A program made the translations under genes and the position numbers. The notes under the pieces were generated by a model. It was not told the DNA's origin. It searched no databases and was given only the letters and a program-made list of their open reading frames with translations. From Flavobacterium sp. UBA5153 (GTDB lineage Bacteria > Bacteroidota > Bacteroidia > Flavobacteriales > Flavobacteriaceae), in the NCBI GenBank assembly GCA_002413745.1, contig DHXP01000018.1, positions 1 through 59,866 on the forward strand: DNA of 59,866 nucleotides, in the 5' to 3' direction. Shown piece by piece: positions 43,744-53,189 of this stretch; position 1 is the first letter of the stretch, and every line of letters starts with the position of its first letter.

Positions 43744-44346
43744 ATGACATTACGAAAAGCCTATCTACTTATTTTTATCATATTAATTGTGGATCAAATT
43801 TCTAAAATATATATTAAAACTAATTTTGTTTTAGGTGAAGAAGTCAACGTTTTTAGTTGGTTCAAAATCCATTTCATCGAAAATGAAGGAATGGCTTGGG
43901 GAACCGTAATTCCGGGAGTTTATGGCAAGTTATTCCTGACCCTGTTTAGATTGGGTGCCGTTGCGGGAATTGGCTATTGGTTATGGGATTCAGTCGAAAG
44001 AAAACACAGTTCAAATCACTTGGTTATAGCCATTTCATTAATTCTTGCAGGAGCATTTGGCAACATAATAGACTCCGTTTTTTATGGAGTTATTTTTGAT
44101 GACAGCTACGGTCATTTGGCCACTTTGTTTACAGACAAACCTTACGGCACTTGGTTTTACGGAAGAGTTGTCGATATGTTTTATTTCCCGTTTTATCACG
44201 GAAATCTTCCAAGTTGGTTACCTATTTGGGGCGGAAAAGAATTTACTTTTTTCAACGCTATTTTCAATGTTGCCGATATGGCCATTTCCACAGGAGTCGG
44301 AATTTTGATAGTTTTCAATAAAAAAGCGTTTCATCATCATCATTAG
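43744..44346 (+). CDS. lspA: Lipoprotein signal peptidase II
   Basis: A 200-residue inner-membrane aspartyl protease that removes signal peptides from prolipoproteins. Four membrane segments are visible; the catalytic aspartates lie in GRVVDMFYFPF and FNVADMAISTGV, and GNIIDSVFYG is the preceding conserved block. It is longer than the E. coli enzyme, as usual in Bacteroidota, with an extra loop of about 20 residues near 115-135. The C-terminus ends in HHHH, encoded by CATCATCATCAT. Confidence 0.95.
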   Translation: MTLRKAYLLIFIILIVDQISKIYIKTNFVLGEEVNVFSWFKIHFIENEGMAWGTVIPGVYGKLFLTLFRLGAVAGIGYWLWDSVERKHSSNHLVIAISLILAGAFGNIIDSVFYGVIFDDSYGHLATLFTDKPYGTWFYGRVVDMFYFPFYHGNLPSWLPIWGGKEFTFFNAIFNVADMAISTGVGILIVFNKKAFHHHH

Positions 44347-44388
44347 GAGTTGATTTATTTGTTCAAAAACAAATTCTCAATTTTTTGC

Positions 44389-44432
44389 AAAAAAAAAGAC
44401 CTATTTCAGATAAGAAATAGGTCTTTTTTTTT
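44389..44432. terminator. Bidirectional terminator between lspA and the small lipoprotein gene
   Basis: A long stem of AAAAAAAAAGACCTATTTC with its complement, loop AGATAA, with A- and T-runs that give a U-tract both ways. It slightly overlaps the stop of the convergent small gene. Confidence 0.88.
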
Positions 44433-44613
44433 ATTTATTATGTCCAGGAGCATATTTTTTGGCGCTTTTGTCTCCATTGATTTTTTTAGCTTGTCCTGGG
44501 GGAAGACTTTTTGATTTATGTGTTCCCATATAAACGTGACAATTTGATGTTGAAAAGGCGAATAGAATAGCCAAAATTATCATTCCAAATCTAGATAACT
44601 TAAATTTTTTCAT
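44431..44613 (-). CDS. Small putative lipoprotein
   Basis: A 60-residue protein starting at the ATG at 44613. A basic, hydrophobic signal (MKKFKLSRFGMIILAILFAF) leads to a lipobox-like STSNC (Cys25). The mature part is short and basic, with LPPGQAKKINGDKSAKKYAPG. This last pattern recurs in short Bacteroidota proteins, some of which I recall being labelled quinol oxidase subunit 4, but nothing here shows such a role. It is convergent with lspA. Confidence 0.6.
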   Translation of the reverse strand: MKKFKLSRFGMIILAILFAFSTSNCHVYMGTHKSKSLPPGQAKKINGDKSAKKYAPGHNK

Positions 44614-44750
44614 AAGTTTGTAAGTTGTTGAGAATACTAAAGTACGCATTAAAACCGATAAACCTCATTTGCTGTCACGCGATAATCTAGGAAAGTCCAA
44701 TTTTTAGATAATTAAAGAATTGAATTTGAAGCCGCCATTCGCAACCGTGA

Positions 44751-45704
44751 TTATTTTACAACGTATTTTGTTTTATTGAGACTTCCTATACTTTCCAACA
44801 GCTGCAATTCAATTCCTTTTTTCAAATCCCTGCTTGCCGTTGCCGAGGACAAATCTTTGAAAACATTCATATAATCCCTTCTCGTAAACTCGGTTAAACC
44901 AAGGCTTACGAAGTGTTCCAATCGATCAATGTCTTTTAAAACCCTGCTGTTGTAATTAAGCAAACCTTCCAAAGAGGTGTTAATAACGGCAAGCATATAT
45001 TCAATAAAAAAAGTTGATTTCCCTGATTTGTCACTCATTGCCAATGTAGTATAATAATCATTTTGCGTTTGACTAATCAATGTTTCGAAGGGTAAAAACT
45101 CAAAAACGGGATATTCAGACATTAAAATCAGGGTTTGCCACAACCTTCCCATTCTCCCGTTGCCGTCGAGAAATGGATGAATAAATTCCATTTCATAATG
45201 AAAAACACAGCTTTTTATTAGCGTCAATTCATCTGGATCTTCAAGATATTCGAATAAGTCTTTCATCAGATAAGGAACATTTTCGGCTGGTGGAGCAATA
45301 TGTTCCACTTTCGTCCCTTTGACAATTCCAACTCCTTGTTTCCTGTATTTTCCAGCACCGACAATTAATCCATCCATTAATTCCAAATGTGCTTTTAAGA
45401 AACTTTTGTCAGACGAAAATGTATATTCATTCAGCTTTTCATATACTTTAATGGCATTTAGGACTTCCAAAACGTCTTTTTCGGGACCAATAACTCTTTT
45501 GTTTTCGATTAAGGCAGTGATTTGTTCTTCGGTCAATGTGTTGCCTTCAATTTGTAAAGATGAATGAATCGTTTTTATTCTATTCTGTTTTCGAAGTTGC
45601 GGAGATTGCTTACTCAGATAATTAGCATTCACTTCTCCTATTTTTTCAGAAATAGAACGAATCAGTTTTAATATTTTCGGGCTTACGTCGTAAGGAGGCT
45701 TCAT
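44751..45704 (-). CDS. Fic family protein with C-terminal winged helix
   Basis: A 317-residue Fic enzyme, expected to transfer AMP from ATP to a protein target. The Fic loop is complete: HPFLDGNGRMGR (about 181-192). An N-terminal inhibitory motif SSLQIEGN (S-x3-E-G) marks it as self-inhibited class II. The last 60 residues (FTRRDYMNVFKDLSSATASRDLKKGI) look like a winged helix, as in SoFic-type proteins. The ATG at 45704 abuts a perfect 26-bp palindrome; an ATG at 45716 inside that palindrome would add MIAS. The palindrome and the winged helix together suggest autoregulation. Targets unknown. Confidence 0.9.
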   Translation of the reverse strand: MKPPYDVSPKILKLIRSISEKIGEVNANYLSKQSPQLRKQNRIKTIHSSLQIEGNTLTEEQITALIENKRVIGPEKDVLEVLNAIKVYEKLNEYTFSSDKSFLKAHLELMDGLIVGAGKYRKQGVGIVKGTKVEHIAPPAENVPYLMKDLFEYLEDPDELTLIKSCVFHYEMEFIHPFLDGNGRMGRLWQTLILMSEYPVFEFLPFETLISQTQNDYYTTLAMSDKSGKSTFFIEYMLAVINTSLEGLLNYNSRVLKDIDRLEHFVSLGLTEFTRRDYMNVFKDLSSATASRDLKKGIELQLLESIGSLNKTKYVVK

Positions 45705-45758
45705 TGATGCTATCATTTGATAGCATCAAAAATAGTTTTTTTTATTGAAATGTCCAAA
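45704..45758 (-). promoter_or_regulatory. Promoter and 26-bp operator palindrome of the Fic gene
   Basis: On the minus strand TTTG, 20 nt, TATTTTTG (45758 to 45727) fits the Bacteroidota promoter exactly. A perfect palindrome, 12-bp arms (TTGATGCTATCA and its complement) around 2 nt, occupies 45704-45729. It overlaps the last bases of the -7 element and the transcription start and runs to the first base of the ATG. A repressor bound there would shut the promoter. Confidence 0.8.
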
Positions 45759-45799
45759 TGGTATTGGTGTAGTTCTGTATGTATGATGAAATTATATAA

Positions 45800-46363
45800 T
45801 CAAAATTGATAAACCCCATTCGGCGTCACGCAATAATCCAGTTTCACGTCATTTTCAAAAACATCGTCAATAATTGCTGAAGGTTCAAAGAAAGAAAGCC
45901 CAATTTTTATGGTTTCCGGCGTGCATTCCGTCAAGAATTTGTCATAAAATCCTTTGCCGTAACCGGTACGATGGCCGGTCTTGTCAAAAGCCAAAAGCGG
46001 TACAAAAACCACGTCGATTTTGCTGGTTGGAACTTCCAGTCCATCAACAGGTTCCGGAATATTGTATTCGTTTTTCTTGATTTTGGTATTGTCCGTCAAA
46101 AGGAAATGAGTCATTTTTCGGGTTTCGAAATCACTTTTTGAGACGATGATTTCCTTATCTTTTCCTGAAAGCAAATGCAAAATGAACTCGGTGTTGACTT
46201 CTTTATGTTCGGTAATGGGAAGGAAAATATGGAAATAGGTTTTATCCCAAATGGGAAGTGTCAGTAATTTATTGGCAATAGCCAAACTCAAATCTTCGAT
46301 TTCAGCATCGCTCAACTCTTGCCTTTTGTTTTTATACTTTTGCCTTAATTCCTTTTTAAGCAT
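45800..46363 (-). CDS. 5-formyltetrahydrofolate cyclo-ligase
   Basis: A 187-residue enzyme that converts 5-formyltetrahydrofolate to 5,10-methenyltetrahydrofolate using ATP. The N-terminal basic helix (MLKKELRQKYKNKRQELSD), the VFVPLLAFDKTGHRTGYGKGFYD block and the final LDYCVTPNGVYQF are typical. It overlaps the upstream decarboxylase gene by 8 nt on the same strand, so translation is probably coupled. No functional link between the two is obvious. Confidence 0.95.
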   Translation of the reverse strand: MLKKELRQKYKNKRQELSDAEIEDLSLAIANKLLTLPIWDKTYFHIFLPITEHKEVNTEFILHLLSGKDKEIIVSKSDFETRKMTHFLLTDNTKIKKNEYNIPEPVDGLEVPTSKIDVVFVPLLAFDKTGHRTGYGKGFYDKFLTECTPETIKIGLSFFEPSAIIDDVFENDVKLDYCVTPNGVYQF

Positions 46364-47594
46364 GAATCGTCGCTTTCAATTCGTTTATAAAAGAGGTCAA
46401 ATGTTGCACTTCGACGTGATCCATAAGCACAATTTTGTACCATTTATTGTCTTTATTATGCTGTTCGGGAACCAAATCAAATTTTTTGGCAATTTCTTCC
46501 GGAATATATTCAGAATGAATGGTTACGATATTCATAAAAGGCTCCCTGAAATATTTGATGTTCAATTCGTCCAGTTCGTGGCACAAAAACTGGGTTCGCA
46601 TTTGCAAAACGCTCACTTTTTCGAACCAGCCAAAAGGACCATACGTAAACAAAATCATCCAAACCGCAACGGCATTCGCACCGGAACGACTTCCGCAAAG
46701 GGTTAAATCCATTCCTTCGACATATTCGGCCTCCTTGGTCAAAACGTTTTCAATCAGACCTTTTCTGCAGATGAAAATACCCGTTCCATAAGGCGATTGC
46801 AGCACTTTATGGGCATCGATGGTGATGGAACTTATCTTTGGATTACTGAAATTAATGGTGGATTTCTGGTTGCTAAACGGATACACAAAACCGCCGTAAG
46901 CACCGTCAATATGGAGTTTGTATTCGGCATCGTGTTTTTCCAGAATCGAAGTGTAATCTTCGGGATTGTCAACCGAGCCGAACATTGTCGTTCCCATATT
47001 GGCAACGACGATAAAATATTTTTTTCCGTTTTGTTTCGCTTTAATGATCTCGTTTTCTAATGCCATTTTGTCGATTTCCCTTTTTTCGAAAGAAACAGGA
47101 ATTTTTATCCAATCCAACATCAAAATATTGGCTCCTTTCGGGATAGAATAATGCGTGTCTTCGGAAGCTAGAATGGCGATTTCGTCTAATTTAGCCCCTT
47201 TTTGGTACATAAAAAAGTTGCGATACATCCAGATGGCTTGAATGTTGGCCTCGGTTCCGCCAGGCGAAATATAACCGTCAATCGAGTTGGGTTCGGCTTT
47301 GAAAATATCAACAGCAATAACGTTCAAAACTTCGCGTTCCATTTCCTGCGTTCCCTTGAATGCCTTTTCGGAAGTTCCCAAAGTATGGCAGCCAATATGG
47401 TTGGGATTGGCCACGTAGGTTTTCAACGTAGGGGCATCTTGCAAAAAAGGCGCATCATCGTAAAACACTTTCCCGTCCAGTTTTGAAGCGGGATAACCAA
47501 GGGAAGCGTCTTTAGAAAAATTCACGTTTTCGTCCAATGCTCTTTGTATTCTATTTTTTCGTTCTTCTTGCGAGAGTTTTTTCCAGTAAATCAT
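46356..47594 (-). CDS. Group II PLP-dependent amino-acid decarboxylase
   Basis: A 412-residue pyridoxal-phosphate enzyme of the aspartate-aminotransferase fold, in the glutamate/tyrosine/histidine decarboxylase group. Visible landmarks are SPGGTEANIQAIW, the cofactor aspartate in HIDGAYGGF, and the PLP lysine in TIDAHKVLQSPYG (about residue 238). It is shorter than GadB. The substrate (aromatic acid, histidine, aspartate or glutamate) cannot be read off; no cognate antiporter is nearby. It diverges from the second Fic gene. Confidence 0.85.
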   Translation of the reverse strand: MIYWKKLSQEERKNRIQRALDENVNFSKDASLGYPASKLDGKVFYDDAPFLQDAPTLKTYVANPNHIGCHTLGTSEKAFKGTQEMEREVLNVIAVDIFKAEPNSIDGYISPGGTEANIQAIWMYRNFFMYQKGAKLDEIAILASEDTHYSIPKGANILMLDWIKIPVSFEKREIDKMALENEIIKAKQNGKKYFIVVANMGTTMFGSVDNPEDYTSILEKHDAEYKLHIDGAYGGFVYPFSNQKSTINFSNPKISSITIDAHKVLQSPYGTGIFICRKGLIENVLTKEAEYVEGMDLTLCGSRSGANAVAVWMILFTYGPFGWFEKVSVLQMRTQFLCHELDELNIKYFREPFMNIVTIHSEYIPEEIAKKFDLVPEQHNKDNKWYKIVLMDHVEVQHLTSFINELKATIHA

Positions 47595-47655
47595 TGCTGA
47601 ATTTTTTTGACAAAGATAATTTTATAAATTATTATAAATGGGATAATTTTTTGAA

Positions 47656-47687
47656 TTTGCTTTATGCCAATTTTAAAGTTAAATTTG
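47656..47687 (+). promoter_or_regulatory. Promoter of the second Fic gene
   Basis: TTTG (47656-47659), 20 nt, TAAATTTG (47680-47687): a full match to the Bacteroidota consensus. The ATG is 22 nt further. No operator palindrome like that of the first Fic gene is seen. Confidence 0.65.
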
Positions 47688-47709
47688 TTTGAATTAAATC
47701 CTTGTCCTT

Positions 47710-49050
47710 ATGGAAGAAATCACAAAAGCATTGGAACTTAAAAATGAATTGGACACTTTACGTCCAATTGATAAAGAAAAGGAAGCAATCATAATGCAAA
47801 AATTTCGTTTGGACTGGAATTATCATTCCAATCATCTTGAGGGAAATTCGCTTACTTATGGCGAAACCAAAGCTTTGATTTTATTTGGGATTACCGCCCA
47901 AGGCAAACCTTTAAAAGACACATTAGAGATTACAGGGCATAACGAAGCCATTAATTGGGTAATAGATTTGGTTAAAGGAGAACGTCCTTTAACAGAAAAT
48001 TTCATCAGGGAATTGCACACGCTTTTACTCAAAGAATCCTACGAAGTCGATGCCATAACGCCTGACGGAAAACCAACAAAAAAGAGAATAAATGTAGGGA
48101 CTTACAAATCATCTCCCAATCACGTAAAAACAAAAACGGGAGAAATCTTTTATTTTGCAACACCTGAAGAAACACCTGCAAAGATGTTTGATTTGCTGAA
48201 TTGGTATAACCAAAAAACGAAAGAGAAAAACGTTAATCCAATTCTTGTTGCGGCTGAATTTCACTACCGTTTTATTAGAATTCATCCTTTTGATGATGGA
48301 AACGGAAGAACAGCCCGAATCCTGATGAATTTTATTCTGATGCAATTTGGTTTTCCGCCAGTAATTATCAAAACCGAGGATAAAGCCAATTATTTTGCCG
48401 CTTTGCAACTCGCCGATGCTGGAAATATTGAGGCTTTCATCAATTATATCGCCGAAAATTTGGTTCATTCTCTCGAAATTATGATAGCTGGCGCAAAAGG
48501 GGAAAGCATTGAGGAGGATGATGATTTGGATAAAGAAATTGCTTTGTTGGAGCAAAGGTTGAATTCTTTTGAAAAAAAAAACATCCCCAAAAAGCACACT
48601 ATAGACAAAACCTTTATAGAATATTTTGTTTTTTCGTTAGCGGAGAAATTTTTTAACGCGAACTTTAAATTTGATAAATTATATGAAGAGAATAATTTTT
48701 ATATTCAGTTAGGCAACAAAATATACTATTTAAATGATGTGACTTATCTCGAATTTTTGAAGACTAATTTTGATAAAATTTTTGAAGATAAAGAGTTTGT
48801 TTTTGAGTATTCATTTAAAAATCTAAAAAAATTAAAACTGAACGAATCTTATTTTTTTATCAAAATCGAAATAAAATTTTTAACAGATTATTTGCGTATA
48901 AAATTAAATGACAGAGACATTGTTCAAATTCCTTATCAGAAAAACAAAACGGACAAAGAGATTGAAAAAATAATGAAAAATGAAATCAAAAGGCACAAAG
49001 AATTTATTGAAAAAAAAATATCAGAACTTGAAAGAAGTGATAAAAAATAA
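47710..49050 (+). CDS. Fic family protein with a long C-terminal extension
   Basis: A 446-residue Fic enzyme, probable AMP transferase. The active loop HPFDDGNGRTAR lies at about 197-208 and the N-terminal inhibitory motif SNHLEGN at about 40-46, so it is class II and self-inhibited. Residues 1-285 form the Fic core. The last 160 residues are highly charged and rich in Phe and Lys, with no domain I recognise, and may recognise the target. It diverges from the decarboxylase gene with its own consensus promoter. Confidence 0.9.
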   Translation: MEEITKALELKNELDTLRPIDKEKEAIIMQKFRLDWNYHSNHLEGNSLTYGETKALILFGITAQGKPLKDTLEITGHNEAINWVIDLVKGERPLTENFIRELHTLLLKESYEVDAITPDGKPTKKRINVGTYKSSPNHVKTKTGEIFYFATPEETPAKMFDLLNWYNQKTKEKNVNPILVAAEFHYRFIRIHPFDDGNGRTARILMNFILMQFGFPPVIIKTEDKANYFAALQLADAGNIEAFINYIAENLVHSLEIMIAGAKGESIEEDDDLDKEIALLEQRLNSFEKKNIPKKHTIDKTFIEYFVFSLAEKFFNANFKFDKLYEENNFYIQLGNKIYYLNDVTYLEFLKTNFDKIFEDKEFVFEYSFKNLKKLKLNESYFFIKIEIKFLTDYLRIKLNDRDIVQIPYQKNKTDKEIEKIMKNEIKRHKEFIEKKISELERSDKK

Positions 49051-49152
49051 TCTGTGAAAATCAGTAAAATCCGTTTCATCTGTGGCTAATTTTTGAATGT
49101 CAATTGCAATTGCAAAAATCAATATCAATTTAGAAAATCGCTAATCTGCAAT

Positions 49153-49184
49153 CATATTGAGATTGCTTCGTACCTCGCAATGAC
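49153..49184. repeat. Dispersed repeat overlapping the uvrC leader
   Basis: CATATTGAGATTGCTTCGTA followed by CCTCGCAATGAC, a unit related to the one at 21807 and common between flavobacterial genes. It ends at the base before the uvrC ATG chosen here and is responsible for the longer open frame upstream. Confidence 0.75.
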
Positions 49185-49185
49185 A

Positions 49186-50991
49186 ATGAACATCCCGACT
49201 CTCGAACTTCAAATTCAAACCTTGCCTGACGGTCCCGGCGTATATCAATATTATGACAAGGAAGGCAAGATTTTATACGTGGGCAAAGCCAAGAATTTAA
49301 AAAAAAGAGTTTCTTCTTATTTCAATAAAATTCACGACACGGCCAAAACCAATGTGCTGGTCAAGAAAATCGTGACCATAAAACACATCGTCGTTCCCAC
49401 CGAAACCGATGCACTTTTGCTGGAAAATAATCTCATAAAAACGCTTCAGCCACGATACAATGTATTGTTGCGTGATGACAAAAGTTATCCTTGGATTTGC
49501 ATTAAAAAAGAGCCTTTTTCTCGAATATTTTCCACCAGAAGAATGGTCAAGGACGGTTCGGAATATTTTGGCCCTTACACGAGTTTCAAGACCGTGAATA
49601 CCATTTTGGAACTGGTAAAAGAATTGTATCCGCTGCGAACCTGCAATTTTGATTTGAGTAAATCGAATATCGAAAGCGGGAAATTCAAAGTATGTTTGGA
49701 ATATCATATCGGCAATTGCAAAGGTCCTTGCGAAGGTTATGAAACTTTGGAAGACTACCAAAAACAAGTGGATGCCATCCGTGAAATCCTGAAAGGGAAT
49801 TTCAAGGAAAGCATGAAAGATTTCAAAAAGCTGATGATTGATTTAGCTCGGGATATGCATTTTGAAGAAGCCCAAAAAATCAAGGAAAAAATTGAAATCC
49901 TCGAAAATTACCAGTCGCGTTCCACGATTATCAATCCAAAAATCACGAATATTGACGTGTTTTCGATAGTTTCTGACGAAAGTGCCGCCTATGTAAACTT
50001 TCTGCAAATTTCCCACGGCTCGATTATACGATCCCACACGATGGAAATCAAAAAGAAACTGGACGAAACCGACGAAGAATTGTTAGAGTTGGCGATAATA
50101 GAACTTCGGGAACGTTTTCAATTATTATCTAAAGAAGTTATCGTTCCATTTGTAGTTGATTTGGGCGAAAACATAAAAGTTACGGTTCCGCAACTGGGCG
50201 ACAAAAAGCAAATTCTGGATTTGTCCATTCGCAACGCCAAATTTTACCGAATCGAACAATTAAAACAACTGCAAATTGTAGACCCAGACCGCCACGCCAA
50301 TAGAATTATGGCACAAATGCAGAAAGATTTACGATTACCCGTTGAGCCTCGGCACATAGAATGTTTCGACAATTCGAACATTCAAGGAACCAATCCCGTG
50401 GCGGCTTGCGTGGTTTTCAAGGACGGGAAGCCCAGCAAGAAAGATTATCGCCATTTCAATATAAAAACAGTCGAAGGACCGGATGATTTTGCCTCGATGA
50501 CCGAGGTGGTGTATCGCCGTTACAAACGATTATTGGACGAAGAACAGCCTTTGCCGCAACTCATCATCATTGATGGCGGAAAAGGACAATTGTCATCGGC
50601 GTTGAAAAGTATTGACGAACTGGGTTTGCGAGGAAAAATAACGGTAATTGGCATCGCGAAACGACTGGAAGAATTGTTTTACCCCGGCGATTCCGTTCCT
50701 TTATATTTGGACAAAAGATCGGAAACATTGAAAATAATTCAGCAGCTTCGCAATGAAGCCCACCGTTTTGGCATAACACATCACAGAGACAAAAGAAGCA
50801 AATCGGCGCTCAATTCTTCGATTGAAAGTATTCCGGGAATTGGCGAAAAAACGATGCTCACGTTAATACAACATTTCAAAAGTGTTAAAAGATTGAAATT
50901 AGCCACAGAAAAAGAAATTTCTGACGTTATAGGTATATCAAAAGCCAAAAAAATTACCGACTTTTACAGAACCAATAACGAGTCAAAATGA
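49186..50991 (+). CDS. uvrC: Excinuclease ABC subunit C
   Basis: A 601-residue nucleotide-excision repair nuclease that cuts on both sides of a UvrB-bound lesion. The GIY-YIG nuclease is at the start (GVYQYYDKEGKILYVGKAKN), a UVR motif near 205-240, the RNase H-like 5' nuclease later (HIECFDNSNIQGTNPVA, IIDGGKGQLSSAL), and the helix-hairpin-helix at the end (ESIPGIGEKTMLTLI). Start at 49186 (MNIPTLELQIQTLPDGPG) is preferred; the frame continues back to 49093 only through a dispersed repeat. Its stop overlaps the next start as ATGA. Confidence 0.95.
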   Translation: MNIPTLELQIQTLPDGPGVYQYYDKEGKILYVGKAKNLKKRVSSYFNKIHDTAKTNVLVKKIVTIKHIVVPTETDALLLENNLIKTLQPRYNVLLRDDKSYPWICIKKEPFSRIFSTRRMVKDGSEYFGPYTSFKTVNTILELVKELYPLRTCNFDLSKSNIESGKFKVCLEYHIGNCKGPCEGYETLEDYQKQVDAIREILKGNFKESMKDFKKLMIDLARDMHFEEAQKIKEKIEILENYQSRSTIINPKITNIDVFSIVSDESAAYVNFLQISHGSIIRSHTMEIKKKLDETDEELLELAIIELRERFQLLSKEVIVPFVVDLGENIKVTVPQLGDKKQILDLSIRNAKFYRIEQLKQLQIVDPDRHANRIMAQMQKDLRLPVEPRHIECFDNSNIQGTNPVAACVVFKDGKPSKKDYRHFNIKTVEGPDDFASMTEVVYRRYKRLLDEEQPLPQLIIIDGGKGQLSSALKSIDELGLRGKITVIGIAKRLEELFYPGDSVPLYLDKRSETLKIIQQLRNEAHRFGITHHRDKRSKSALNSSIESIPGIGEKTMLTLIQHFKSVKRLKLATEKEISDVIGISKAKKITDFYRTNNESK

Positions 50992-53189
50992 AAAAATTTG
51001 CACTATTCATTTTTCTTTTTTTTACTTTCCTCACGTCTTTTTCACAAGACGCCGTTAAAAGACCCAAAATCGGGCTGGTTCTTAGTGGCGGTGGCGCTAA
51101 AGGATTTGCACATATTGGTGTTTTAAAAGTTTTGGAGCAGGCAGGCATCAAGATTGATTATATTGGCGGAACGAGTATGGGTGCGGTTGTTGGCGGACTT
51201 TACGCCTTTGGGTATAGTGCCAATCAAATAGATTCTATTTTTAAATCAACCAATTTTGATAAATTGCTTCATGATTTTATTCCTCGTTCCTCCAAGAATT
51301 TTTACGAAAAAAGGAATGATGAATTGTATGCAGTTGTTTTACCCTTTAATAAATTCAGGATTGGGGTTCCAGAGGCATTGTCAAAAGGGATGTATAATTT
51401 TAATTTACTGAGTTCGCTAACACGAAATGTAAGACATATAAGAGATTTTAACAAATTAAAAACACCGTTTTTATGTATCGCCACAAATATAGAAACGGGT
51501 GAAGAAGTTATTTTGAACAAAGGGAATTTAGCTCATGCCATGATTGCAAGTTCGGCATTTCCTTCTTTGTTTTCACCTGTTGAAATGGATGGAAAACTAC
51601 TAATTGATGGAGGTGTGGCAAATAATTATCCTATAGAAGCGGTACGGAAAATGGGTGCTGATATCATCATTGGGGTGGACGTTCAGGATGGTTTATTTGA
51701 CAGAAATGATCTAAGAGAAGCTACGAAAATATTGGGTCAAATTTCAGCTCTTCAAACCATAGAAAAAATGAAGATGAAAATAAAAGATACAGATGTTTAT
51801 ATAAAACCAGATATTAAAGACTATGGTATAATATCATTTGATAAAGGGCAAGAGATTATAAAAAAAGGAGAAGAAGCTGCTTTTGCAGTTTATGAGCAGT
51901 TAAAAAAACTAGGAGATAAAGAAAGTTATAAAAAAAATAATTTAAAAGTATCTAGTGACACTCTTCAAATAAAATGTATAAACATAAACAGTTTAAACAA
52001 TTATACACAATCCTATATAAAAGGTAAACTGCCTTTTAATGAAGGGAGTAAAATCACCTACGAAGATCTGAGAAAAGGAATTGACAATCTTAATGCGACC
52101 CAGAATTTCAGTGTGATAAATTATTCATTGGAAGATAATAATTCGATTGATGATTTAAAGTTAGATTTGGTTGAAAATACAAATAGAACATTTTTAAAAT
52201 TTGGCTTGCATTACGATGACTTATTTAAAAGTGGAGTTCTTGTAAATCTAACCCAGAAAAAGACTTTTTTTAAAAATGATATTGCCTCATTAGATATTGT
52301 TCTTGGGGATAATTTCAGATATAATTTAGATTATTATATAGACAATGGGTTTTATTTGAGTTTTGGTTTTAAATCTCAATATAATCAATTTAATAGAAAT
52401 GTGGCTAAAGAAATAGGGGGTCTGAATATAGGGCCTTTGGCAATAAGCACCATTAATTTAGATTTCTCGGACTTAACAAATCAAGCCTATCTCCAGTCAC
52501 TATTTGCACAGAAACTCCTAATAGGGGCAGGAATTGAAGTTAAATTTTTAAATATAGCGTCAGAAACATTGACTAACGCTGCGCCTACAATCGACAAGAG
52601 TGATTACGAAAGCGTTTTTGGGTATGTGAAATATGATTCTTTTGATAATAAATACTTTCCAAAAAAAGGATGGTGTTTTTCAGGAGATATTCAATCCTAT
52701 TTAATTTCTTCAAATTACACCAATCAATTCAATCCTTTTTCTATTGCAAATGCTGATTTTGGGATAGCTACGACAATTTTAAAAAAAACCACGCTAAAAC
52801 TTCAAGCAGGTGCTGGTTTTTCATTTGGAGATGAAAGCGTGCCTTTTTTTAATTTTGTTTTGGGAGGATATGGATACAATACCCTAAATAATTTCAAGAA
52901 TTTTTATGGCTATGATTTTTTGAGCATATCGGCTAATAGTTATATAAAAACGACTGCAACCATTGATTATGAAATTTTCAAAGACAATCACTTAAATTTT
53001 TCCGCCAATTTTGCCAACTTGGAGAATAATCTTTTTCAAACAATGAATTGGATTTCAATCCCAAAATATTCTGGCTATGCATTGGGCTATGGTTTAGAAA
53101 CTATAATTGGTCCCATAGAGGTTAAATATTCTTGGTCGCCAGAAACTTCAAAGGGATATACCTGGTTTAGTGTTGGCTTTTGGTTTTAA
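50988..53189 (+). CDS. Patatin-like phospholipase with outer-membrane beta-barrel
   Basis: A 733-residue exported protein: signal peptide to about 19, then a patatin domain (about 27-300) with the oxyanion loop GGGAKGFAHIG, the nucleophile GGTSMG and the catalytic DGGVANNYP. A POTRA-like segment (about 325-390) and a C-terminal barrel of the Omp85 type follow, ending in aromatic YTWFSVGFWF. This is the type Vd (PlpD-like) plan, in which the barrel holds or secretes a phospholipase A. It overlaps uvrC by 4 nt, so translation is coupled. Confidence 0.9.
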   Translation: MKKFALFIFLFFTFLTSFSQDAVKRPKIGLVLSGGGAKGFAHIGVLKVLEQAGIKIDYIGGTSMGAVVGGLYAFGYSANQIDSIFKSTNFDKLLHDFIPRSSKNFYEKRNDELYAVVLPFNKFRIGVPEALSKGMYNFNLLSSLTRNVRHIRDFNKLKTPFLCIATNIETGEEVILNKGNLAHAMIASSAFPSLFSPVEMDGKLLIDGGVANNYPIEAVRKMGADIIIGVDVQDGLFDRNDLREATKILGQISALQTIEKMKMKIKDTDVYIKPDIKDYGIISFDKGQEIIKKGEEAAFAVYEQLKKLGDKESYKKNNLKVSSDTLQIKCININSLNNYTQSYIKGKLPFNEGSKITYEDLRKGIDNLNATQNFSVINYSLEDNNSIDDLKLDLVENTNRTFLKFGLHYDDLFKSGVLVNLTQKKTFFKNDIASLDIVLGDNFRYNLDYYIDNGFYLSFGFKSQYNQFNRNVAKEIGGLNIGPLAISTINLDFSDLTNQAYLQSLFAQKLLIGAGIEVKFLNIASETLTNAAPTIDKSDYESVFGYVKYDSFDNKYFPKKGWCFSGDIQSYLISSNYTNQFNPFSIANADFGIATTILKKTTLKLQAGAGFSFGDESVPFFNFVLGGYGYNTLNNFKNFYGYDFLSISANSYIKTTATIDYEIFKDNHLNFSANFANLENNLFQTMNWISIPKYSGYALGYGLETIIGPIEVKYSWSPETSKGYTWFSVGFWF

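Noticed and set aside
44338-44343. The HHHH end of lspA as a sign of a cloned tag
   Set aside because: Flanking sequence is ordinary chromosome and short His runs at the end of LspA are plausible natural variation.
48109-48597. A 162-codon minus-strand frame opposite the second Fic gene
   Set aside because: It covers the conserved Fic core in antisense and resembles no family.
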